In this document: positions 8,573-15,886 of the stretch, piece after piece | Layout of the letters: each line of letters starts with the position of its first letter | Numbering within the stretch: position 1 is the stretch's first letter | Assembly (NCBI RefSeq): GCF_023715725.1 | Contig: NZ_JAMBOT010000003.1 | Location: forward strand, 434,001 to 498,000 | Length of the DNA: 64,000 nucleotides | Source of the DNA: Paenibacillus pasadenensis | Lineage (GTDB): Bacteria; Bacillota; Bacilli; Paenibacillales; Paenibacillaceae | Direction: 5' to 3' | Made by a program: the position numbers and the translations under genes | The notes under the pieces: model-generated | Seen by the model: the letters and a program-made list of their open reading frames with translations, nothing else | Databases searched by the model: none | What the model was told of the DNA's origin: nothing

Positions 8573-9232
8573 CTAATTATGATTTCGTTTATTAACTTCA
8601 ATTGCAATGAACTCCGGCAAATAATCGGGCGTACAGCCCTTTGATACCATTTCATCTTTATAAAGACCCGTTTTCTCGCCGAGTTTAATACAGCGTGCTC
8701 GATTGCTTGGATCATAAACGCCAATCCAGCCTGCCGTGAAATTCATCGCCCATTGAACCTCCGGCTCTTCCTGCGTAATCGCAGCTTCAATTGCAGACAG
8801 CAGGTCTGCGTTGTTATCAGACGGTGTTTGCCCCATCCATCTCAGACGCGCTTTATAATACCAGAAGGCTCGCCTTTGAAGAGCAGAAGGACTATTTTCC
8901 CATGACTCCATCAAGGCAATGAGCTTCTTGTCTTTGGTGAGCTGATTCGCCAATAACCAGTCCATTAAGTGATTTCGCTCGTCATATGTGTGATTCTGCA
9001 TATCCTGATCAAGCTTATTCAGCACATCTTCGGAAAGCAGCTTTTTGTCCATAATTAAGATAGCCAATAGTCTGGGCAAAAACTCTTTGGTTGACCACAA
9101 CTCCATAGCTAGTTCATGATCTATTTTAATGTCCTTCGCGATTTTTCGTAAGTCGCCTAGCTTAGTGTTACTGTTGATCTGGGCTAAAATGTTTTCTGCT
9201 TTTGTCATTTCTGCAGGTTTATTCTTACTCAT
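8573..9232 (-). CDS. DNA alkylation repair (AlkD-like HEAT-repeat) protein
   Basis: A 219-residue all-helical protein resembling the DNA alkylation repair enzyme family (PF08713). Typical segments are LWSTKEFLPRLLAILIMDKK in the first repeats and RRAFWYYKARLRWMG in the middle, where AlkD-like glycosylases have a conserved Trp/Arg/Lys-rich surface. AlkD homologs remove bulky or cationic alkylated bases. Whether this divergent member is a glycosylase or only binds DNA cannot be told from sequence. The ATG at 9232 is chosen because AAAGGAG is 9 bases upstream. It lies 48 bases after an ABC-F gene and may be co-transcribed with it. Confidence 0.65.
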   Translation of the reverse strand: MSKNKPAEMTKAENILAQINSNTKLGDLRKIAKDIKIDHELAMELWSTKEFLPRLLAILIMDKKLLSEDVLNKLDQDMQNHTYDERNHLMDWLLANQLTKDKKLIALMESWENSPSALQRRAFWYYKARLRWMGQTPSDNNADLLSAIEAAITQEEPEVQWAMNFTAGWIGVYDPSNRARCIKLGEKTGLYKDEMVSKGCTPDYLPEFIAIEVNKRNHN

Positions 9233-9280
9233 TGGAAACAACTCCTTTACTGAGCATTGTTTCGTCCTATGTCCTATTTT

Positions 9281-10855
9281 CTACAAGCTCTGCTCACTTA
9301 CTCCCGTTACCGGATTGAAGGTCAACATCTTCGTCCCGATTTTATCGATGAAAAAGCGATCATGGCTTACCGTAATGACGGCGCCCGGGAAGTGGATTAG
9401 AGCTTGCTCCATGACCTGTATGCTCGTAAGATCCAGATGGTTGGTCGGCTCGTCCAAAATAATAACCGATGCACCCGATAAAAGACACTTGGCTAGCGCC
9501 ACCCGAGCCTTCTGGCCGCCGGACAAATGCCCGATCATCTTACTCAGATCGGCCTCCGAGAATTGGAGCATGGCCAGGAACTTATTCACCTTTTTGCGTG
9601 GAGCATCCAGCCCTAAGCCGTACGTATTCACCGCGTGGCTGACGGTTTTCTTCGGATCAAGCTCCTCCCACATCCGGTTGAAATAAGCGTAGCTAACACC
9701 CTTCTCCCAGATAACCTCTCCGGACTCCGGCTTCTCCTGCCCGGTAAGCGCCTTAATAAGCGTGGATTTTCCGCTTCCATTCGGACCCGCGATAATCAAA
9801 CGATCTTCCTTCTGAATGTCAAAGCTGACGTTCTCGAAAATCTGCCGCCCCTCATAGGTTTGTGCGATCTGCTTCACTTCGCATAGCTTGTCCGGGAAGC
9901 GCAGTTTCTCGTAAATATCGGTAATCAGCACGTTAACGGGATGCGGCTCGATCCGCTTCTTATTATCTGCCAGCTTGCGCGAGAGACGGTCCTTGGAACC
10001 GGCCTTCCTGCTCGCACGTTCGTCAATCGCTTCGGATTCCATAAGAAGCAGCTCTTCTTCCCACTGGAACTGGCGATCCAGCTCCTTCTTGCGCATCTTT
10101 TTCTTCCGGATGTAGTCGGTGTAGTTGCCTTCGTATTCTTGAAAATGGTAGTTCTCGATCTCAATCGTGCGCGTCACAACTTTGTCGATAAACTGCCGGT
10201 CATGCGACACCAGAATCATGGCTCCCTTGAATCGGTACAGCCACTGCTCCAGCCATGTGATGCCTTCTATATCTAAGTAATTCGTCGGCTCGTCGAGCAG
10301 GACGACATCGGGCAGCTCGATTAACATCTTCGCGAGCGCCGCGCGGTTACGCCATCCTCCGGACAACTCATCGATTGGCTGATTGCGAGACCGGTCATTA
10401 AACCCTAGCTTCGTAAGCACCGTGTTAATCTCGACGGACACGTTCCAGCCATCTAGATGATCCATTTGCTCAAATAACTCCGCCTGCCTCGCCAGCAGCC
10501 TGTCCATTTCGCTATCGTCCGTAACCATTCCCAGCTTGTCGCCGATCTCTTGCAGCTCACGTTCAATAAGAGCCACCTGCTCGAAGCAGGCTTCCAGTTC
10601 TTGCTGGACGGACAGGCTTCCTCTCAGTTCTGAGAATTGCGAGAAATACCCGATCCTCACATTCGGATCTATCTCCACCTTGCCGTTAGTCGGCTCTTCT
10701 TGGCCCATGATGAGTTTAAATACGGTCGACTTGCCTGCGCCATTCCGTCCGATCAGGCCAATGCGCTCCCCTTGCATAACGCGAAAATAAATATCTCGAA
10801 AGATCATGGACTCTTCATATTTCTTCGTAACGTTCTCCAAACGTATTACACTCAT
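9281..10855 (-). CDS. ABC-F family ATPase (ribosome-associated)
   Basis: A 524-residue soluble protein with two ABC cassettes and no membrane domain. Cassette 1 has Walker A GRNGAGKST, signature LSGGW and Walker B VVLLDEPTNYLD. Cassette 2 has GPNGSGKST, LSGGQ and VIILDEPTNHLD. A charged linker (about 240-320) carries the P-site tRNA interaction motif region. Both catalytic Glu residues are present. ABC-F proteins act on the ribosome, either as translation factors or as antibiotic-protection proteins; which applies here is not clear. The ATG at 10855 is preferred over an in-frame GTG 9 bases upstream because AGGGTG is 6 bases before it. Confidence 0.88.
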   Translation of the reverse strand: MSVIRLENVTKKYEESMIFRDIYFRVMQGERIGLIGRNGAGKSTVFKLIMGQEEPTNGKVEIDPNVRIGYFSQFSELRGSLSVQQELEACFEQVALIERELQEIGDKLGMVTDDSEMDRLLARQAELFEQMDHLDGWNVSVEINTVLTKLGFNDRSRNQPIDELSGGWRNRAALAKMLIELPDVVLLDEPTNYLDIEGITWLEQWLYRFKGAMILVSHDRQFIDKVVTRTIEIENYHFQEYEGNYTDYIRKKKMRKKELDRQFQWEEELLLMESEAIDERASRKAGSKDRLSRKLADNKKRIEPHPVNVLITDIYEKLRFPDKLCEVKQIAQTYEGRQIFENVSFDIQKEDRLIIAGPNGSGKSTLIKALTGQEKPESGEVIWEKGVSYAYFNRMWEELDPKKTVSHAVNTYGLGLDAPRKKVNKFLAMLQFSEADLSKMIGHLSGGQKARVALAKCLLSGASVIILDEPTNHLDLTSIQVMEQALIHFPGAVITVSHDRFFIDKIGTKMLTFNPVTGVSEQSL

Positions 10856-10932
10856 GGCAATCACCCTTCTGCTTTCTTTAGCGTGATTATATCATCCCCG
10901 CCTTATGCAGGCCGCAGGTTTAAATCTGATCT

Positions 10933-10974
10933 AAAAATGCCTTTAACCCGCTGAATGAGGATTAAAGGCATTTT
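10933..10974 (-). terminator. Terminator of the second ABC-F gene
   Basis: The stem AAAATGCCTTTAA/TTAAAGGCATTTT is 13 bp and is flanked by T on the minus strand. It lies between the two ABC-F genes, so they are separate transcripts. Confidence 0.85.
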
Positions 10975-10997
10975 CTTTGTTTTGTTTATCTTTTACA

Positions 10998-12737
10998 CTA
11001 AAGCAGCTTAATTAGCCCTTCTAGCTCATCAAGCAATCCTTTTGCCAGTTCAAAATTAGAATCCTTTAAAGCCAATTCGATTTTCATTTCAACTGATTTT
11101 TTCTTTTGTTCCGTTTGCAAATAATCTTTATCAAAATGACTCGCATAGATCATCTGTCTAAATTTCCGCATACTCATTTTTCTAATCGTCTTATCTTCAA
11201 TGATTAAAACATAATCCATGCCATTTACAACCGAATAAAAGTCATGAGAAATCATGAGAATTGCGCCTTTATAGCTCTCAATGGCTTTCTCTAGTGCTAG
11301 TTGTGTATAGGTGTCTAAATGGCTTGTCGGTTCATCAAGCAGCAATACGTTTGCTTTACGGGCAGAAACTTTAGCCAATTGCAAAATGTTTTTTTCTCCG
11401 CCAGATAGAGATTCTATCTTTTGACTAACAATTTCTCCTTCAAAGCCATAGGCGGCAAGATACAATCTGGCTTCATCATACGTGTTAAACCCTGCATCAA
11501 TGAATTCTTCCAGTATTGTATTAGAGTCCTTTAGCATTTCACCTTGAACCTGAGATAAATAAGCCACTTTAGCATCCGCATTTATTTCAATGGAAGCATG
11601 ATTATTTTTAAAAATATCTCGGAGTAAAGTCGTTTTCCCGGTACCGTTTGGACCGATAATGGCTACTTTATCCGTAGATTTTATTTCAAAGCTAACCTTG
11701 TCTAACAGCAGCTCATCAAAAGAAACACTATAATTTTTGACAGTTACAACAGTGGTGTCTTCAAGCTCATGATCCATATCAAAACGGATATCCGGCTGCT
11801 TAATATCGACAAACGGCGCTTTAATTCTGCGCGCTTCCAATCTTTCTTGAAACCTTACTCTAGCCTTTAAAGCTCTGCCTCTAGATGCTTCTGAATTCAT
11901 AGTGGCGATCGCCCTAAGGTTATCGATAATGTGATCGTATCTCTCAATTTCTTCTTGTTCAGCGATTGCGATTTCTTGCAGCTCAATTTTTGTCTGAAGT
12001 AACGAGAAATTATACTCGATATATCGCCCGTCAAACTCTTGGATCTCCATGTTTTCAAGGTGAATCATTTTGTTAAAACAATGATTCAATAGATACCGGT
12101 TGTGTGTAACAACCAGCAGCATTCCTTTGTGGGAATTAATCAGTTTTTTAAGCGCATTTAGGTTTTCAAAGTCTAGAAATACATCAGGCTCGTCCATAAT
12201 CAGTAGGTCGGGACGATTAAGCATTTCCTTCATCACTTGAATAAGCTTGAATTCCCCGCCGCTCAGTTCGGATACCTTATGATCGCTTCGCTTCAAGAGG
12301 TTGGCTAGATTCAGCTGTTTATGAATGCTGCTTTCAAAATCATCCCCGCCCATTGCATCCAATGCGTCTAAAGCGAATTGATACTTTTCCAGTAACGGTT
12401 CTATATCTGATGCGGTTTCCATTTCCGTACAAATGGATTGAATTTCATTTTGAAGCTTTATAAATTTTTCGCCTATATATTCAAAAACGGTTGTTTCTTC
12501 CGCGTTGCCCAGCTCTGAGAACTGGCTTACATATCCAATTGTGCAATCGGGGTCCATCTCTAATTTGCCATCGAAAAGATATCTTTCCGGGTCCATCAGG
12601 ATATCGATTAAGGTACTTTTCCCACTGCCGCTTGTTCCTATAAAAGCGCAATGCTGCCCTTCTTCTAACGTAAATGAAATGTCTTTATAGAGTTCTTTTT
12701 GGGGAAATGAGAAGGATAAGTGATCAACTTTTATCAT
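10998..12737 (-). CDS. ABC-F family ATPase, antibiotic-resistance-like (Lsa/Vga/Msr group)
   Basis: A 579-residue two-cassette ABC protein without membrane segments. Cassette 1 has GTSGSGKST, LSGGE and LLIMDEPDVFLD. Cassette 2 has GPNGTGKTT, LSGGE and VLLLDEPTSHLD. The linker (about 230-300) is long, and there is a charged C-terminal helical extension (about 525-579), features common in ABC-F resistance factors. It is only distantly like the neighbouring ABC-F and more AT-rich, which suggests separate acquisition. The start at ATG 12737 (MIKVDHL) follows GAAAGG; the frame is open 36 codons further up, but this part has no ABC-like sequence. Antibiotic protection is an inference. Confidence 0.82.
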   Translation of the reverse strand: MIKVDHLSFSFPQKELYKDISFTLEEGQHCAFIGTSGSGKSTLIDILMDPERYLFDGKLEMDPDCTIGYVSQFSELGNAEETTVFEYIGEKFIKLQNEIQSICTEMETASDIEPLLEKYQFALDALDAMGGDDFESSIHKQLNLANLLKRSDHKVSELSGGEFKLIQVMKEMLNRPDLLIMDEPDVFLDFENLNALKKLINSHKGMLLVVTHNRYLLNHCFNKMIHLENMEIQEFDGRYIEYNFSLLQTKIELQEIAIAEQEEIERYDHIIDNLRAIATMNSEASRGRALKARVRFQERLEARRIKAPFVDIKQPDIRFDMDHELEDTTVVTVKNYSVSFDELLLDKVSFEIKSTDKVAIIGPNGTGKTTLLRDIFKNNHASIEINADAKVAYLSQVQGEMLKDSNTILEEFIDAGFNTYDEARLYLAAYGFEGEIVSQKIESLSGGEKNILQLAKVSARKANVLLLDEPTSHLDTYTQLALEKAIESYKGAILMISHDFYSVVNGMDYVLIIEDKTIRKMSMRKFRQMIYASHFDKDYLQTEQKKKSVEMKIELALKDSNFELAKGLLDELEGLIKLL

Positions 12738-13522
12738 TGGATTGCCTTTCTTTATAGCTGGAATAGTAATATTATTAGATGTTTTGTAGCACATAGGTTG
12801 GATGTTTACTGTTATTAGAGTAACACCGTTTACAGCCAACTTCAAAACATTTGTATCCCCTCAGATTCCGGGATTTCCCTGCGTTGTATAGCGGTTAACG
12901 TCGGGTCTATCAGTGAAAAATGACAAAACTTATCCAAGAGCATTGGAATCTCGTCATGAAAGTTTTATTGGGGGATAGAGAAGCATCTTCACAATAAATG
13001 TCCATCCTGTTTTTCTTATACGCTTAAATCTAATTCGTTTATTTAGATAATCGCCTTGTTCAATTTTCATCGTTTCTTCTCTTAATGATAGTCCCATCCA
13101 TGGTCGTTCACAGTTTACCGATTTATGATAGTTAGAATGCCAATTGCCTTGCCTTTGGAGTAAAGACCTCATTTAATTCTCGACGTCTCCCTTTTGAGAA
13201 AAGCATAGTATCCCGTAATTCTTTAGTAAAAAATGCCGATCATTATCATGAAGTATTATCCAACTTCATTCAACCAATCTATTTCTTCAATTCTAACGCT
13301 TACTATAATAATCACCATACTAACAGCGATATTTAAGACCATCTTTGATAAGATGGCCGTTCCTGAAATTCTATCTTAATTAACTTCACGTTATTGATGC
13401 CGATTTTAGTTTAGAAGATCGAACAATCTGAACAGTAGTCAAGCATCGAGCTCATCAATAATCGAAGCTGTACATGGTTCTCTGAACGACCAGGGCAACT
13501 CAGCGTCCTAAGAACCATAAAC
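12738..13522. other. Gene-poor AT-rich interval
   Basis: No convincing gene is seen. The first 200 bases are the leader of the ABC-F gene and could hold a drug-responsive attenuator, but no clear terminator/antiterminator pair was recognised. A 38-codon minus-strand frame (about 13069 to 12954, starting MKIEQGDY) has a weak GAAGAAA upstream and no recognisable family; it is too weak to call. Confidence 0.4.
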
Positions 13523-14458
13523 CTATAATTTCAACGAGTATACTATTCTTTCTTCAAAATCCAAATCGTGAATATTATTCCCTATCATCGTGTGTAAACA
13601 TACCCTTAGCGCAAGATAACCAAATGATTCATTACTTATCATTGAATCTTCCAAAGTATTAACTTCTTTAGAAGCATCATAGATCATTGTAGGTCGATAT
13701 AAATTCAACTTTCCGTGAACAATCTTTGAACGGAAGGAATAAAAGTTCTCTACTAATTTTTGAAGTGTTTTTGAATCAATCTCTTCTTCGTCAATAAAAT
13801 ACCTAAGTTTCCCGTAAATTTGATTTTTGGAGAAGTTTTGATTTGTGACAAGGAGTGCCTCTAAGGCCATACACAACCATAAACAATTCAACGGTCCATT
13901 ATCTTCATAAAAGTATCTTAAATAATTAATGGAAGTACCTGTCTTTGATAGCGCAATTTCCGTCCAAAAGTCTTTGAGTCCCTTAAGCCAATCAATGACA
14001 CTAATGATATCAATTCTGTTAATTAATCTAGCAAACTGGTTTTCTCTATTAACAAGATTCTCCACAGAGAATGGGTTTAGCAACCTCTCTCGAAATACGA
14101 ACTCTGTATCGTATCCATCGATAAATATTTTAAAATTAGTTATTTCAAATCCAGCGGGATCGGCAATTTGAAATACTAAATAAAAATTATGGATCATTAC
14201 GTTAAATTCATTACTATAAATGAGTCGGGTAACAGCCTCTTTAGTAAATATCTCATCAAAATCGGAGTTTTCAAATTTCCTTGCATCTATAGGATAATGA
14301 GCATCTACTAGCATAGTTTCTTCATCTATAAATGAAAAATAGTAATCAACATCCCCTACATCCTCCATGTGTATACTAATGGTTACATTGTTTAATTGCT
14401 TATAAAGGAACTCACTTATTCTTACAGTCAATTTAGCTTTTAAATGTGTTGTCTGCAT
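13523..14458 (-). CDS. HEPN-motif protein of unknown function (ApeA-like)
   Basis: A 311-residue soluble protein. The N-terminal half (1-150) is beta-rich and unassigned. The C-terminal half is helical and resembles Apea-like HEPN domains: LWLCMALEALLVTN (193-206), and near 240 the motif FRSKIVHG, which contains R243-x4-H248, the HEPN ribonuclease signature. HEPN proteins with this motif are usually RNases in toxin-antitoxin, abortive-infection or CRISPR-linked defence. The gene overlaps its upstream neighbour as TAATG, which implies translational coupling. It sits in an AT-rich stretch with defence-gene relics. RNase activity is inferred from one motif, and the N-terminal half may be a sensor. 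Confidence 0.6.
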   Translation of the reverse strand: MQTTHLKAKLTVRISEFLYKQLNNVTISIHMEDVGDVDYYFSFIDEETMLVDAHYPIDARKFENSDFDEIFTKEAVTRLIYSNEFNVMIHNFYLVFQIADPAGFEITNFKIFIDGYDTEFVFRERLLNPFSVENLVNRENQFARLINRIDIISVIDWLKGLKDFWTEIALSKTGTSINYLRYFYEDNGPLNCLWLCMALEALLVTNQNFSKNQIYGKLRYFIDEEEIDSKTLQKLVENFYSFRSKIVHGKLNLYRPTMIYDASKEVNTLEDSMISNESFGYLALRVCLHTMIGNNIHDLDFEERIVYSLKL

Positions 14459-14694
14459 TAATCACCTGATATACTGTATTTTACTTTCAAATTCGCCGTC
14501 TGTTCTAAATTCGCAAGATATCTGTCGGGTATACTAATAAACTTACTTGTTTGTCGAGTTATTCCATCTATGCCTTGTAAGGCGTCTTCCATCTTATCAA
14601 CTTCAACCCCAAATTCCTTAAGAAATGGACTTAAAACCGGCATAGCCTGCTTCAAATTCACCAAACTTGTTACATTCGAAGATAACTCTTTCAT
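14458..14694 (-). CDS. Small protein coupled to the HEPN gene, possibly 5'-truncated
   Basis: A 78-residue frame whose TAA overlaps the ATG of the HEPN gene by one base. The helical N-terminal part (KQAMPVLSPFLKEFGVEVDK) is followed by TRQTSKFISIPDRYLANLEQ. No family is recognised. No good ribosome site precedes the ATG at 14694. The same frame stays open upstream for 31 more codons with protein-like sequence (REYKQGVGRAYGEEKTKKQG) up to a TAA formed at the edge of the IS5-family remnant. The original gene was therefore probably longer and lost its 5' end. It may be an antitoxin or a partner of the HEPN protein. Confidence 0.45.
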   Translation of the reverse strand: MKELSSNVTSLVNLKQAMPVLSPFLKEFGVEVDKMEDALQGIDGITRQTSKFISIPDRYLANLEQTANLKVKYSISGD

Positions 14695-14787
14695 ACTTGC
14701 AATCTCACGAAGATGCTTTTTGCCCTGCTTTTTTGTCTTCTCTTCGCCATAGGCCCGCCCTACTCCCTGCTTATATTCTCTGACTTA

Positions 14788-15204
14788 GAGCTTATCCTAA
14801 AATAATTGGGTAATAAAGGGTACGAGGTGATGAATGATGCGAATCAAACCTGGACTCTATCCGATGAATTTTGGCAAATGATCAAAGATGAACTTCCTAA
14901 ACCTACCAAACGAGATCCCAACCGAACTTATAAGCGAAAGCCTGGCGGTGGTCGAAAGCCAACCGACTTAAAGAATGTGTTGGAAGGCATCCTGTTCGTG
15001 CTCCGTACCGGCTGCCAATGGAACGCTCACGAGGCGATGAAAAGGTAGAGAAACAAGAAGGCAAACGTCCGCGTCGTTGGGTGGTGGAAGTGTTATTTTC
15101 ATGGCTCAAAATCGCTTCCGTAAAATACTTGTTCATTTTGAAAAGAAGGCTCGAAACTATTTAGGGCTGATGCACTTCGCCTGCGCTCTCTTTGGGATAG
15201 GTTC
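14788..15204 (+). mobile_element. Internally deleted IS5-family element (about 417 bp)
   Basis: Imperfect terminal inverted repeats match at 11 of 15 positions: GAGCTTATCCTAAAA at the left, and GAACCTATCCCAAAG as the complement of the right end. A 3-bp direct repeat TTA flanks both sides (14785-14787 and 15205-15207), as in the IS1031/IS427 groups of IS5. The middle of the transposase is missing, so the element is MITE-sized and cannot move by itself. Confidence 0.7.
14830..15204 (+). pseudogene. Remnant IS5-family transposase
   Basis: The N-terminal part reads WTLSDEFWQMIKDELP, then GGGRKPTDLKNVLEGILFVL and RTGCQWNA, typical of the IS5 DUF4096 domain. It then jumps to the C-terminal end RGDEKVEKQEGKRPRRWVVE, whose frame is out of phase at the junction, so a premature stop follows at 15046-15048. 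A further frameshift near 15105 separates WL from NRFRKILVHFEKKARNYLG. The catalytic DDE core between the two parts is absent, and so no active enzyme can be made. Confidence 0.75.
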
Positions 15205-15240
15205 TTAGTTAAAGAAAATAAAAAAGAAGAGGTACGAGGA

Positions 15241-15536
15241 GTGGATAAAACAAAAGTGTTTATTGTACATGGACACGATGATTTGGTTAAAACAGTAGTT
15301 GCAAGATTTTCGAAAAACTCGGATTTGAACCAATTAATCTTCATGAACAAGCTAGTTTTGGCAAAACTATAATAGTAAAGATTGAAACTTATTCAAATGT
15401 CGGACTCGACACCGAATGATATTTCAGGGGCCGTATATATCCCCTTAGATTCACACAAAGCATGGCATATCGCAATAACTAAGAAACTGAAAATTATGGA
15501 TTTGTTGTTGATATGAATCTTGTACTATTAGTTTAA
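15241..15536 (+). pseudogene. Decayed TIR-like nucleotide-binding (PF10137-type) defence gene
   Basis: Three pieces in different frames reconstruct one protein. KVFIVHGHDDLVKTVVARF (from 15256) is followed by LEKLGFEPINLHEQASFGKT in another frame (15309-15370), and then SGAVYIPLD..AWHIAITKKL with, after one more shift, KNYGFVVDMNLVLLV and a stop at 15536. The order and wording match TIR-like proteins found in CBASS and other defence loci (VHGHD at the N-terminus, GVYIPLD near the end). At least two frameshifts and a missing central segment mean that it is dead. It directly abuts the IS5-family remnant. Confidence 0.7.
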
Positions 15537-15630
15537 CAAAAGACCAGACAAGCTTTTCTTCGTCTTTTCCATTATGCGGGTTCAATAAAATCAATAGAGT
15601 CGACCACTAACTCAACTCTCCGCTTTACCA

Positions 15631-15651
15631 CTACTTATGATAAGGTTCGCC
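15631..15651. repeat. Distal copy of the rlmH 3' end (putative att site)
   Basis: CTACTTATGATAAGG (15631-15645) is identical to the last 15 bases of rlmH at 20071-20085, including the stop codon. The next two codons differ in bases but would still encode Gly-Glu, so the minus strand reads GEPYHK-stop exactly like RlmH, followed by unrelated sequence. A 4.4-kb segment holding only the OLD/UvrD genes lies between the copies. This matches the direct repeats made when SCC-type elements insert at rlmH in staphylococci. Confidence 0.72.
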
Positions 15652-15677
15652 GTATCACTCTAATGGCGAAATGGAAG

Positions 15678-15695
15678 GGCACCCGATCGGGTGCC
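15678..15695. repeat. 18-bp perfect palindrome, possible terminator
   Basis: GGCACCCGATCGGGTGCC lies 190 bases after the helicase stop and 27 bases inside the putative left att repeat. It could fold into a strong hairpin, but no clean T-run follows on either strand. It may be a terminator of the defence operon or a recombinase-associated inverted repeat at the element end. Confidence 0.5.
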
Positions 15696-15886
15696 TTCTT
15701 AAAAATTTTAGTCAAATATTTACGAAGTTTTGAAGCTAATACTCAACACACATAAGTACTTAAATTATTTTTTATTATTGAGCAACATCATCTAAAATCA
15801 TCGAATACCATGAACAGTATATATCGTTCCGACTTCTCTGAGAGGAATAAGATGCTGCATATGATCATACTAAGCACTAACGTGGC

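Noticed and set aside
12738..12845. A 36-codon in-frame extension of the second ABC-F protein
   Set aside because: It has a TTG start with no ribosome site and no ABC homology. The ATG at 12737 has GAAAGG upstream and begins with the usual MIKVDHLSFSF-like strand.
12954..13172. A short minus-strand frame in the 13-kb gap
   Set aside because: It has a weak ribosome site, no homology and a length near chance in AT-rich DNA. It is only mentioned in the gap entry.
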